From positions 1 to 64,000 of the forward strand of contig DASRDU010000068.1 in the NCBI GenBank assembly GCA_035652435.1: DNA of 64,000 bases. Direction: 5' to 3'. Source of the stretch: DASRDU01 sp035652435 (GTDB taxonomy: Bacteria > Acidobacteriota > Blastocatellia > RBC074). The position numbers were made by a program, and so were the translations under genes. The stretch's first letter is position 1, and each line of letters opens with the position of its first letter. Below are positions 19,078 through 27,688 of this stretch, in pieces. The notes beneath the pieces are model-generated. The model saw only the letters and a list, made by a program, of their open reading frames with translations. It did no database searches and was not told where the DNA came from.

Positions 19078-19363
19078 AATCATCAATCCGTAATCTGTAA
19101 ACCGTGATAATGACCGTATCGTCTTCAAAGCCGAGCCTGGCGACCAGCGCGATTTCATCATTGTTCAGGCTGTCGCCGTAGATCACATACTAGTCTTCAT
19201 GCTGGTCGCGCTGCTGCTCGATGATTTCCCCGGCCAGAATACATTGCCTGACATCATCGTATGTCAGGCCGTCGTTTTTCAACTCTCTGTTCGCATGGAG
19301 CGTCAGATAAACGCGATCTTCCAGAGCCGCCTGCCGCATCTTTTGCAACAACTCTTCGAACAC
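19067..19363 (-). pseudogene. DUF4258 toxin-like gene with an in-frame amber codon
   Basis: Starting at a GTG (19363; AAAGGCGG upstream) the frame reads MFEELLQKMRQAALEDRVYL, TLHANRELKNDGLTYDDVRQ, CILAGEIIEQQRDQHED, then TAG at 19190-19192, then continues in the same frame for 40 codons: YVIYGDSLNNDEIALVARLG, FEDDTVIITVYRLRIDDYDS and TAA at 19067-19069. Both halves together give one complete DUF4258 domain (helix, HANREL, the EII strand, YVIYGDS and VIITVY strands), so the codon splits the domain rather than ending it. Only a single base change is needed. The gene is probably inactive, unless the amber codon is suppressed or is a sequence error. The overlap with the YgiT gene identifies the pair. 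Confidence 0.82.
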
Positions 19364-19409
19364 AGACCGCCTTTCACCAAGGACGGAGAAGCCGATCACT
19401 GCTCGCGAC

Positions 19410-20942
19410 TCATTGCATTCCGACTTTCTCGTTCTCCTTCGCCGGCTGGATGCTGAAGTCATCAACCGTGAAGGTCTCGCCTTTGAGCGAGCGGAAGCCG
19501 AAAGTGCCGTACAGGTAGCTGTTCTTCGTGTCGCTGATGTCGGTGTAGATGCCGAGGTCGTTCTCCTCGCCGGTCGAGTTGGAGACGATCCAGTGCTGAA
19601 TCCTGTGGCCGCGCACCGAGAGCCTGATCGTGTAGCTGTCCTTCTGATTCAGGTCGGCGATCACCGGGATCGGCGTGCTGACCTGCGTCATCTGACCGTC
19701 CTTGACGAGGTACGTGTAGAATTTTTTCGGCGTCTCGGACTTCGGCCCGGCGAGGTGGAAGAGGTAATAGTTGCGGCCCGACTTGTCTATCCGCATCGCC
19801 CACGTGGCGCCCCTGCCGTCATTGAGCCGGATCTCGAACAGGCCGTCGAAATCGCGATAGAGCGTCCCCTTCGGCACGCCGAGCTGCTCGCCGCTGACGG
19901 TGAGCTTGCGGTTGTCCCTGCCGTTCGGCATCTTCACCGGGGCCAGTTTCCAGCTCGCCGGCGCGCTCCAGAGCGACAGGTCATCGAACGTATCCGACAC
20001 CCCGGCCGAGGTTACGATGGGCTCGAGTTTCGCGGTGATGTTTTTCGCGCCGGGCGTCAGCATCTCGCGCGTCACCCAGTCCTGATAGCCCAGGAGCGCA
20101 ATCGAGATCGAATGCTCGGAGGCCTTATCGAGTTCGTATTTGATCAGCACTTTGCCGTCGGCTTCGGCCTTGCCCTTGAGCGCGCCGTCAATCATCACAA
20201 GCGCGCCGGGCATCGTCTGCACGGTCAGGCGCGCGACCTTGACGAGTGGGAGAGAGGGGTAAGAGAGCAGGTCGCCGGCGGCCAGATTGCCGAGTTCGTT
20301 GCTGAATTCGTCGTATTCGGGGTGGCGGATCGTCAGCTTGTGTTTGCCGGGCGCGAGGTCGGCAATCGTCACGCTGCCGGTCTTGTCGGCGGTCGTTTTC
20401 AACTGGTCATCAATGAACACCTGGGCGGCCTCGGGCAGGTTGACGAGTTTGAGCGCGGCGAACTGCGCGGTCAGTTTGAGCCGCACGGTTGCGCTCGCCG
20501 CGAGCGGCACGGATTTGCCGGCGGCGCTCGTGAACCCCGGCGCGGTGGCTTTGACACGGTAGGCGACGCCGCGTTTGAGCGTGAATTCGGCCTGCCCGGT
20601 CTTGTCGGCTTCGGCCTTCGCGACGACTTTGCCGCCGGCATCTTCGACCACGACTTCGCCCGGAATGATCGGGTCAAGCACGACGGCCAGGACGCCCTCG
20701 GTCGGCGCTTTGGTGACCGTCTTGATGACGATGCGCTCGGTGGCGGCGCGGGCGCGGGCTTTTTCAACCTTCGCTTCGACCGTGGTGTATTCGCGCTGGG
20801 CCAGAGCCGCGGACGCGGCGGCGAGCAGAAAGAGCAGTGACAGCAGCGCCGAGACGCCGGCCTTCATTCGCGGCCTGTCGTGGGTGGCAGGGTTGATGAC
20901 TTCAGGTGAAGTTCGTGCGGCGTAAAACTTTGGAGCGTTCAT
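19410..20942 (-). CDS. Secreted PEGA-domain protein
   Basis: The product has a hydrophobic export segment (ALLSLLFLLAAASAALAQ) and then at least three PEGA-type beta-sandwich units: residues about 60-145 (GVLAVVLDPIIPGEVVVEDA), 145-225 (ALKLVNLPEAAQVFIDDQLK with APGKHKLTIRHPEYDEF) and 225-300 (LTVQTMPGALVMIDGALKGK). The C-terminal 200 residues look like a jelly-roll (FDGLFEIRLNDGRGATWAMR, YLFHLAGP) of the type found in DUF1080-like sugar-binding domains. PEGA proteins commonly sit at the cell surface near Ser/Thr kinases. The ATG at 20942 is used; 20867 would start exactly at the signal peptide. It lies 71 bases downstream of the kinase gene, so cotranscription is likely. Confidence 0.85.
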   Translation of the reverse strand: MNAPKFYAARTSPEVINPATHDRPRMKAGVSALLSLLFLLAAASAALAQREYTTVEAKVEKARARAATERIVIKTVTKAPTEGVLAVVLDPIIPGEVVVEDAGGKVVAKAEADKTGQAEFTLKRGVAYRVKATAPGFTSAAGKSVPLAASATVRLKLTAQFAALKLVNLPEAAQVFIDDQLKTTADKTGSVTIADLAPGKHKLTIRHPEYDEFSNELGNLAAGDLLSYPSLPLVKVARLTVQTMPGALVMIDGALKGKAEADGKVLIKYELDKASEHSISIALLGYQDWVTREMLTPGAKNITAKLEPIVTSAGVSDTFDDLSLWSAPASWKLAPVKMPNGRDNRKLTVSGEQLGVPKGTLYRDFDGLFEIRLNDGRGATWAMRIDKSGRNYYLFHLAGPKSETPKKFYTYLVKDGQMTQVSTPIPVIADLNQKDSYTIRLSVRGHRIQHWIVSNSTGEENDLGIYTDISDTKNSYLYGTFGFRSLKGETFTVDDFSIQPAKENEKVGMQ

Positions 20943-21013
20943 TGAGAGCAATTACCGATGAGAAGTGTGGAGTGAAGAGTGTCATCCGCGCTGCCCTCTC
21001 CACTTCGGCACTA

Positions 21014-22930
21014 TCAGTTGACATCCTTCGCGGTGCGGAACCCGATAAAGTCTTTGGTCGAAGTTGGCGGATAATAGAAACGATCTGTCGCGGTCTGTTG
21101 TTTCGCCGGGACGTTGAAAGCCCCGCCGCGAACGATCTTCTGGTTGGCCTGTGGCTTGGCCTTGCTGCCCGGATACGGCGTGTAATCGCTGGCCGTCCAC
21201 TCGGCCACATTGCCGGCCATATCCATCACGCCGAACGGGCTGGCGCCGTCCGGGTAACTGCCGACCGCGGCGGGTTTGAGCTTTTTATCTTCGGCCGCGT
21301 TTGAATATTGCGGCTTCCATTCCGGGCCGTACGGATAAAGCCTGCCGTCCTTGCCGCGCGCGGCGAATTCCCACTCCTCCTCGGTCGGCAGGCGCTTGCC
21401 GACGAATTCGGCGTAGGCCCTGGCATCCTCCCAGCTGACGTTGACCACCGGGTAGCTGGCTTCGCCCGGCGGGTAAGTCCCGCCGACCCAGTTGCTCGGC
21501 GGCTGGCGGCGCGTCTGGGTGACGAACGCGGCATACTGCTCGTTGGTCACTTCCATCTTGTCAATGAAGAAGGGCTTGACCGTCACCGTGTGCGCGGGGC
21601 TTTCAAACTCGTTGCCGTCATCGCGCCCCATTTTGAACTCGCCGCCGGAGATCAGCACCATGCCCGGGATCGTTGACGGCACGGTCTGACTGCCCCCGCC
21701 GGGATTGCCGGGAGTGGTCGTCGTGTTACTCCCGGAAAGCATCTTGTAAGCGCCGAAGGCGGCGGCGAGCAACACGAGGACGGCGATTCCGGCAATCAGC
21801 GGCGTCTTTGAACGGGAAGGCGCGGCAATCGTCGTCACCTCCGCGCCGGCCGCGGCGGCGCCCGCCTTCTGCACCGTTTTCGGCGACAGATTTTCCGCCG
21901 TCGCCACGCCCGCCGGTCGGGCGACAGTGGGCGCGGCGCTCAACCCGCCGGCCGTGCCGACGCCGGCTTTAACGGGAGCCGCCCCTGGGCGCGGTTCGCG
22001 GCCCGGGTGCAACACTGTCCGGCGTTCGCCCGTCGGTGCGGCGTTCAGGACGGCCCGGCCGGTGCGCTCGAAGGCTTCGATGGCATTGAAGAAATCCTTC
22101 GCCGTCTGGAAGCGGTCGTCCGGGTCTTTTTCGAGCGACTTGAGGACGATCTTTTCCAGTTCGAGTGAAATGCCCGGGTAGACTTCCGACGGGCGCGGCA
22201 CGGGCATCTCGATGTGGCCGCGCCGGACTTCATAATCCGAAGTCGCGTTCTGGTCGTCTTCAAACGGCACGCGCCCGGTGAGCATCTCGTAGAGGACAAC
22301 GCCGAGCGAGTAGATGTCCGAGCGCTGATCGAGTTCGCGCCCGCGCGCCTGCTCGGGGCTCATATATTCCGGCGTGCCGGGGTTGAAGCCGAGTTGCGTG
22401 CCGCCCGTGGCGCCGCGCACCTTGACGATGCCGAAGTCGGTGACTTTGACCACGTCGTCGGGCGTCACGAGGATGTTCGCCGGCTTGAGGTCGCGGTGGA
22501 TGATGCCGACGTATTTCTGGCCGGACTGGTCGGAGTAGGTGAAGTTGTGCGCGTAATCAATCGCCGAGAGGACCTGCTTGAAGAGCTTGAGCGCGCGGTC
22601 GGCCGGGATCGGCCCGGTCTCGTTCATGATCATCTTGCGCAGGTCGCGGCCCGGCACGAACTCCATGACCATGCAGGTCGCGTCGTCGGTGGCAATGAAG
22701 TCGTAGACGCGGACGATGTTCGAATTATCGAGCTGCGACTGGATGAAGGCTTCGCGCTCGAGGCGGACGCGGAGGTGTTCGATCTGCTTCGGGCTGAATT
22801 CATCGGTGCGGATGGTCTTGACGATCACTTCGCGGGCCAGCCGCGTGTGACGCCCAAGGTACAACTCCCCCATGCCGCCTTCGCCGAACCGGTTGATGAC
22901 CTCGTAATTTCCGATTGTGCGTCCAAGCAT
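21014..22930 (-). CDS. Ser/Thr protein kinase fused to a formylglycine-generating enzyme-like domain
   Basis: The 638-residue protein (ATG 22930; upstream in-frame codons lie in a repeat) starts with a full Hanks-type kinase domain: GEGGMG P-loop at 16-21, Lys38, HRDLKPANIL with Asp147, DFG at 165-167 and SPEQARGRELDQRSDIYSLG. A Pro/Ala/Thr-rich linker and one membrane helix (PLIAGIAVLVLLAAAFGAYK) follow. The C-terminal domain (about 415-635) is of the FGE/sulfatase-modifying type: MVLISGGEFKMGRDDGNE, VTNEQYAAFV, RLPTEEEWEFAARG, GVMDMAGNVAEWT and RGGAFNVP, ending GFRTAKDVN. The two active-site Cys residues of true FGE are not evident, so it is probably a binding or sensor domain, outside the cell. 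Forms an operon with the FHA protein and probably the PEGA protein. Confidence 0.93.
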   Translation of the reverse strand: MLGRTIGNYEVINRFGEGGMGELYLGRHTRLAREVIVKTIRTDEFSPKQIEHLRVRLEREAFIQSQLDNSNIVRVYDFIATDDATCMVMEFVPGRDLRKMIMNETGPIPADRALKLFKQVLSAIDYAHNFTYSDQSGQKYVGIIHRDLKPANILVTPDDVVKVTDFGIVKVRGATGGTQLGFNPGTPEYMSPEQARGRELDQRSDIYSLGVVLYEMLTGRVPFEDDQNATSDYEVRRGHIEMPVPRPSEVYPGISLELEKIVLKSLEKDPDDRFQTAKDFFNAIEAFERTGRAVLNAAPTGERRTVLHPGREPRPGAAPVKAGVGTAGGLSAAPTVARPAGVATAENLSPKTVQKAGAAAAGAEVTTIAAPSRSKTPLIAGIAVLVLLAAAFGAYKMLSGSNTTTTPGNPGGGSQTVPSTIPGMVLISGGEFKMGRDDGNEFESPAHTVTVKPFFIDKMEVTNEQYAAFVTQTRRQPPSNWVGGTYPPGEASYPVVNVSWEDARAYAEFVGKRLPTEEEWEFAARGKDGRLYPYGPEWKPQYSNAAEDKKLKPAAVGSYPDGASPFGVMDMAGNVAEWTASDYTPYPGSKAKPQANQKIVRGGAFNVPAKQQTATDRFYYPPTSTKDFIGFRTAKDVN

Positions 22931-22942
22931 ATTCTGATTGCG

Positions 22943-22999
22943 GAGTGCGGAGTGCGGAGCGCGCGCCCGATGAGCCGCCTCATTCCGCACTCCGCACTC
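22943..22999. repeat. Word-array inverted repeat between FHA and kinase genes
   Basis: A perfect 16-bp arm pair (22943-22958 and 22984-22999) is built of GAGTGCGGA repeated and its complement. The spacer between the FHA gene's stop and the kinase gene's start is almost entirely this hairpin; the outer arm touches the FHA stop codon at 22998. As the genes are cotranscribed the structure could act as an attenuator, a processing or stability element, or be neutral. Confidence 0.82.
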
Positions 23000-23735
23000 A
23001 CCTCGTGTTCCTCTTGAAGTTCAAAATGCAGTCCTGCCCGCGCAGGGTGACGGCGAGCGTGTAATTCCCGATGCGCAGGCGATCCCCGTCCTTCAGTTGC
23101 GCCGACTCGATGCGCTGCTCATTCAGATACGTCCCGTTGCTGCTGCCCAGATCAGTGACGTAATAGCCGTCGTCACGGCGGCTGACGGACGAGTGCGCCC
23201 GCGAGATGTTGTCTGCGTCCAGCACGACGTGGCAGTCGGCGCGGCGCCCGATGGTGATGGACGACTCGTTGAAAGGCTGGGTCACGCCGTCCTCCAGCCC
23301 CTTGACGACGATGTGCGGCGTGATCGGCTGCGAAGAAGAAGACTGCGAAGTCGTCTCCAGTGGCGCGGTGCGGCGTTTTGTGAGCGACCGTGTTCCCATC
23401 GGGGATGACAAGTTAACGACCAGAACGTTCCGACCGATCCGAATCTGGTCACCGTGATGCAACTGCGTCTGCTGAATCCGCTGACCGTTGACGAAGGTCC
23501 CGTTACGGCTGGCATCCTGAATCACGTAAACACTGCCCCACCTCGTCACGGTGCAGTGGTGTCGCGAAATGGTTTCGCCATCAAGAATGATATCGCAATC
23601 GTCGCCCCGCCCGATCCGCGCGCTTTTATTCGGCAGCACGACCGTGGTGCGGCCCGCGCATTCCCCGTCAGCAAAGATCAGAGAGAGTTCGCTTTCGGGG
23701 CAGCTGACTGTGATGCGGCCTTTGCTGGCTGGCAT
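22998..23735 (-). CDS. Protein with two FHA phosphothreonine-binding domains
   Basis: This 245-residue cytoplasmic protein has two forkhead-associated domains. The first (about residues 35-105) shows ARIGRGDDCDIILDGETISRHHCTVTRW and SRNGTFVNGQRI; the second (about 155-230) shows ITIGRRADCHVVLDADNISRAHSSVSRR and GSSNGTYLNEQRIES with LKDGDRLRIG. Both keep the Arg, Ser and Asn/Gly motifs used to bind phosphothreonine. A Ser/Thr/Gln-rich linker separates them. It is the first gene of an operon with the kinase 68 bases downstream, so it probably binds kinase targets or the autophosphorylated kinase; that partnership is inferred from context. Confidence 0.92.
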   Translation of the reverse strand: MPASKGRITVSCPESELSLIFADGECAGRTTVVLPNKSARIGRGDDCDIILDGETISRHHCTVTRWGSVYVIQDASRNGTFVNGQRIQQTQLHHGDQIRIGRNVLVVNLSSPMGTRSLTKRRTAPLETTSQSSSSQPITPHIVVKGLEDGVTQPFNESSITIGRRADCHVVLDADNISRAHSSVSRRDDGYYVTDLGSSNGTYLNEQRIESAQLKDGDRLRIGNYTLAVTLRGQDCILNFKRNTR

Positions 23736-24402
23736 GGTGTTTCACGACTGCTTCGTATCTGCTGTGACGAGCGACTTCACGGGGTTTCCGGAACTGGTGA
23801 CCAGAGCAATCGCTTAGCCATTTTTCCTGCCGGCTCCAGAGCAGTAATCTCGCGAGACTCGCCGCAGTTCGTACGGACGACTGCGATGAGCAGCGGTAAG
23901 AGTAGCACGACACCTCAGTTTTGTTCCAGCACTAACCTCTCCCGGCCAAATGCCTGAACCTGCACGGTCAGCGCCGGATTTCCGGGGCGCGCCGACCGGG
24001 GCCGGGCGCGGGCGGAAAATTCCTGAATTCTTTTTGAAACATCGGCCCCGCCCGGGCGTGTAATTCTGCGGTCTCAATTTCTGGGTGAAGTGTTTTACTT
24101 GCGGGTTACAGATTTCAGATTGCGGATTCGATGTCTTTCACTTTACCCGGTGTCCAGCCAAAGCCTCTTCGATTCCGCAATTTGCGATCCGCGACCCGCA
24201 AATCAAATCGCTGGCTTCGGATTAGACGGCTGTGTTATAGTGCGCCGGCCGTCGGTGGGGATTCGCCAATCCCGACAGTTTTCCCCGCAGAGTCCGAAAT
24301 CCCAGCCGAACAACCCCCAGCAACTGTTCTGCGGTGTGATCCCGGACGGGACTCGCACTGTCCTGACACGCTTCGGCAACTGAAAAGAAATCTTCTCTGG
24401 CA
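23736..24402. other. Non-coding divergent intergenic region with an inverted repeat
   Basis: The 667-base gap between the minus-strand FHA gene and the plus-strand gspF gene holds no supported gene. Small open frames (for example 23814..24077 minus) lack ribosome-binding sites and recognisable domains. It contains the inverted repeat at 24099-24201. A TGTGTTATAGT stretch near 24229-24239 resembles an extended -10 element, possibly the promoter for the secretion operon, without a good -35. Confidence 0.5.
24099..24201. repeat. Word-array inverted repeat (TTGCGG/CCGCAA words)
   Basis: The outer arms TTGCGGGT at 24099-24106 and its complement at 24194-24201 match perfectly. The inner arms ATTGCGGATTCGA at 24119-24131 and its complement at 24169-24181 match with one mismatch. 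The pattern is a long imperfect hairpin about 100 bases across, upstream of the secretion operon. Similar words (ATTGCGGA) occur in the array at about 30830, 6.6 kb downstream. Confidence 0.72.
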
Positions 24403-25626
24403 ATGGCTGAGTTTATTTGCAGACTGGGAACCCCGGCAGGCGAAATCGTCACGCGCACGGTCGAAGGGCTGAGCGAGGACGAACTGCGGCAGCGGTTGCA
24501 CGGTGAGGGCTACCGCATCTTCGCCGTCGAAGCGACCGGCTTCGCCGCCGGCGTCCGGCTGCGCCCGAGCAGCGGCCGCCGCGCGCGCGTCAAGATGGAC
24601 GACTTCCTGCTCTTCAACCAGCAGCTGGCCGCGCTGCTGCACGCGGGGCTGCCAGTGCTGCAGTCAATCCAGCTGCTGCGCCAGCGCTCCACGAGCGCGC
24701 AGCTCCGCGAAGTGCTGGGCGACGTCGAGGCACGCATCAAAAACGGCAGCGCCCTTTCCGAGGCGTTCGAGGCGCAGGGCGAAACCTTCCCGAAAATTTA
24801 CACCGCCTCGATCCTCGCGGGCGAGCGGTCGGGCAGCCTCGATGAGGTGCTGCGCCGCTACGTCGCCTACACCAAAAAGATGGTCGAGCTGAAACGCAAG
24901 ATTCGCGGCGCGCTGACTTACCCGATCATCCTGCTGTGCGCCTCGGCGATCCTGATCACGGTGTTGACGACGTTCGTGATCCCGCGCTTCACCGCGATCT
25001 ATGAAAACGTCGGGTCGGAGCTGCCGACGGTGACGGTCGTCGTCGTCGGGTTCTCGACCTTCGTCCGGTCAAACCTCTGGTGGCTCATCCCGGCGCTCGC
25101 GGTCGGGGGCTTTGGCTTTTACTCCTGGTGGCGGACTGAGGGCGGGCGGCGAGCGGTTGACAGCGCGATCCTGCGCATCCCGATCTTCGGCGAGCTGGTG
25201 CGGCAGATGACAACCGCGCAGTTTTCGCGCAGCCTCTCGACGCTGCTGGCCGGCGGCATCACCCTGGTTGAAGGGTTTCAGATCGCCCTCGCTTCGGTCA
25301 CCAACCGCGAACTGCTGCGTTCGACCGAACCGGGGCTCGCGAAAATTCGCGAGGGCCAGCCGTTCACCGAAAGCCTGGCCGAGGCCAGATGGGTTCCCGA
25401 ACTCGCGCTCGATATGATCGGCGTGGGCGAGCGTTCCGGCTCTCTGCGCGAAATGCTCGACGAGGTTTCGGGCTTCTACGAAGCCGAGACCGAAGTCAAA
25501 CTCGGGCAGCTGACCACCTTCATCGAGCCGGCGATTCTGATCACGATGGGCGGCATCGTCGTGACGATCCTGCTCGCGATTTATATGCCGCTGCTGCAGA
25601 TGGTCGGCAAGGCCGGGGCGGGCTGA
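24403..25626 (+). CDS. gspF: Type II secretion/type IV pilus inner-membrane protein GspF/PilC
   Basis: The 407-residue platform protein has two copies of the T2SS-F domain (about residues 70-190 and 270-395) with the conserved motifs FNQQLAALLHAGLPVLQSIQ, FPKIYTASILAGERSGSLDEVL and MTTAQFSRSLSTLLAGGITLVEG with ALDMIGVGERSGSLREML. Three membrane segments are apparent: TYPIILLCASAILITVLTTF, WWLIPALAVGGFGFYSWW and ILITMGGIVVTILLAIYMPL. An N-terminal beta segment (MAEFICRLGTPAGEIVTRTV) is typical of PilC. It organises the pilus-like fibre with GspE. It is the first gene of the operon. Confidence 0.93.
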   Translation: MAEFICRLGTPAGEIVTRTVEGLSEDELRQRLHGEGYRIFAVEATGFAAGVRLRPSSGRRARVKMDDFLLFNQQLAALLHAGLPVLQSIQLLRQRSTSAQLREVLGDVEARIKNGSALSEAFEAQGETFPKIYTASILAGERSGSLDEVLRRYVAYTKKMVELKRKIRGALTYPIILLCASAILITVLTTFVIPRFTAIYENVGSELPTVTVVVVGFSTFVRSNLWWLIPALAVGGFGFYSWWRTEGGRRAVDSAILRIPIFGELVRQMTTAQFSRSLSTLLAGGITLVEGFQIALASVTNRELLRSTEPGLAKIREGQPFTESLAEARWVPELALDMIGVGERSGSLREMLDEVSGFYEAETEVKLGQLTTFIEPAILITMGGIVVTILLAIYMPLLQMVGKAGAG

Positions 25627-25742
25627 GAGCGCGGCTTTCAGGTTTTCTGCTTCCGGGTTTCTGGTTATCCGGTTTCAGAAATCATTGTGCGGGCCGCCCG
25701 GAACCAGCAGTCTGAAACTTTAAGACCCCGGAACTCACTTGA

Positions 25743-27365
<1,623 letters not shown>

Positions 27366-27688
27366 AATGGCCGGCGGGGAGGGCGACTCCCCGCCGGCAA
27401 CGGTTTTTGGAACTCTCGCCCGCGCGCGGCGTTGACAGACTGAAGCAGTTATGATGAGCCCTGACCCCACCGTCAGCCCACTGCGGTCGCTTGTTACCTG
27501 CGAAGTCTGCCACGCCCGTGAGACAATTGTTGTGAGACGTTCAGAAGATCGTGAGAAGTAACAACGATACCTATTTACTTTCAGGCGGCGCGCGCCCCGC
27601 CCCTGAAGCGGTCATTCACTGGGGGCCGTAATTCCAGTGCGCTCAGTTCCCGGGCTCCGTCGAGCTTAATTACAAAGCGAAGGTCACC
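27366..27688. other. Intergenic region before the secretin gene
   Basis: The gap of 323 bases begins with the terminator at 27370-27408. No gene was found. No obvious promoter was identified, although the terminator implies a separate start for the secretin gene. An A/T-rich stretch (GTAACAACGATACCTATTT, about 27556-27574) is the likeliest location. Confidence 0.45.
27370..27408 (+). terminator. Intrinsic terminator after gspE
   Basis: A perfect 12-bp G/C-rich stem (GCCGGCGGGGAG at 27370-27381 with its complement at 27387-27398) and a 5-base loop is followed by AACGGTTTTT. It lies 5 bases after the gspE stop codon, so the gspFE transcript probably ends here and the secretin has its own promoter. 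Confidence 0.9.

Noticed and set aside
19067..19363. Programmed stop-codon readthrough or pyrrolysine at the TAG
   Set aside because: No PYLIS-like element or known pyrrolysine context was recognised, and DUF4258 proteins have no such residue; nonsense mutation or sequencing error is simpler.
19413..20840. 475-codon plus-strand open frame
   Set aside because: Antisense to the PEGA-domain gene, which has signal peptide and clear domain structure; the antisense product is Arg/Glu/Val-rich without domain.
23736..24402. Small gene or RNA in the FHA/gspF gap
   Set aside because: Only short frames without start signals were found and no tRNA-like or known structured RNA could be recognised by eye.
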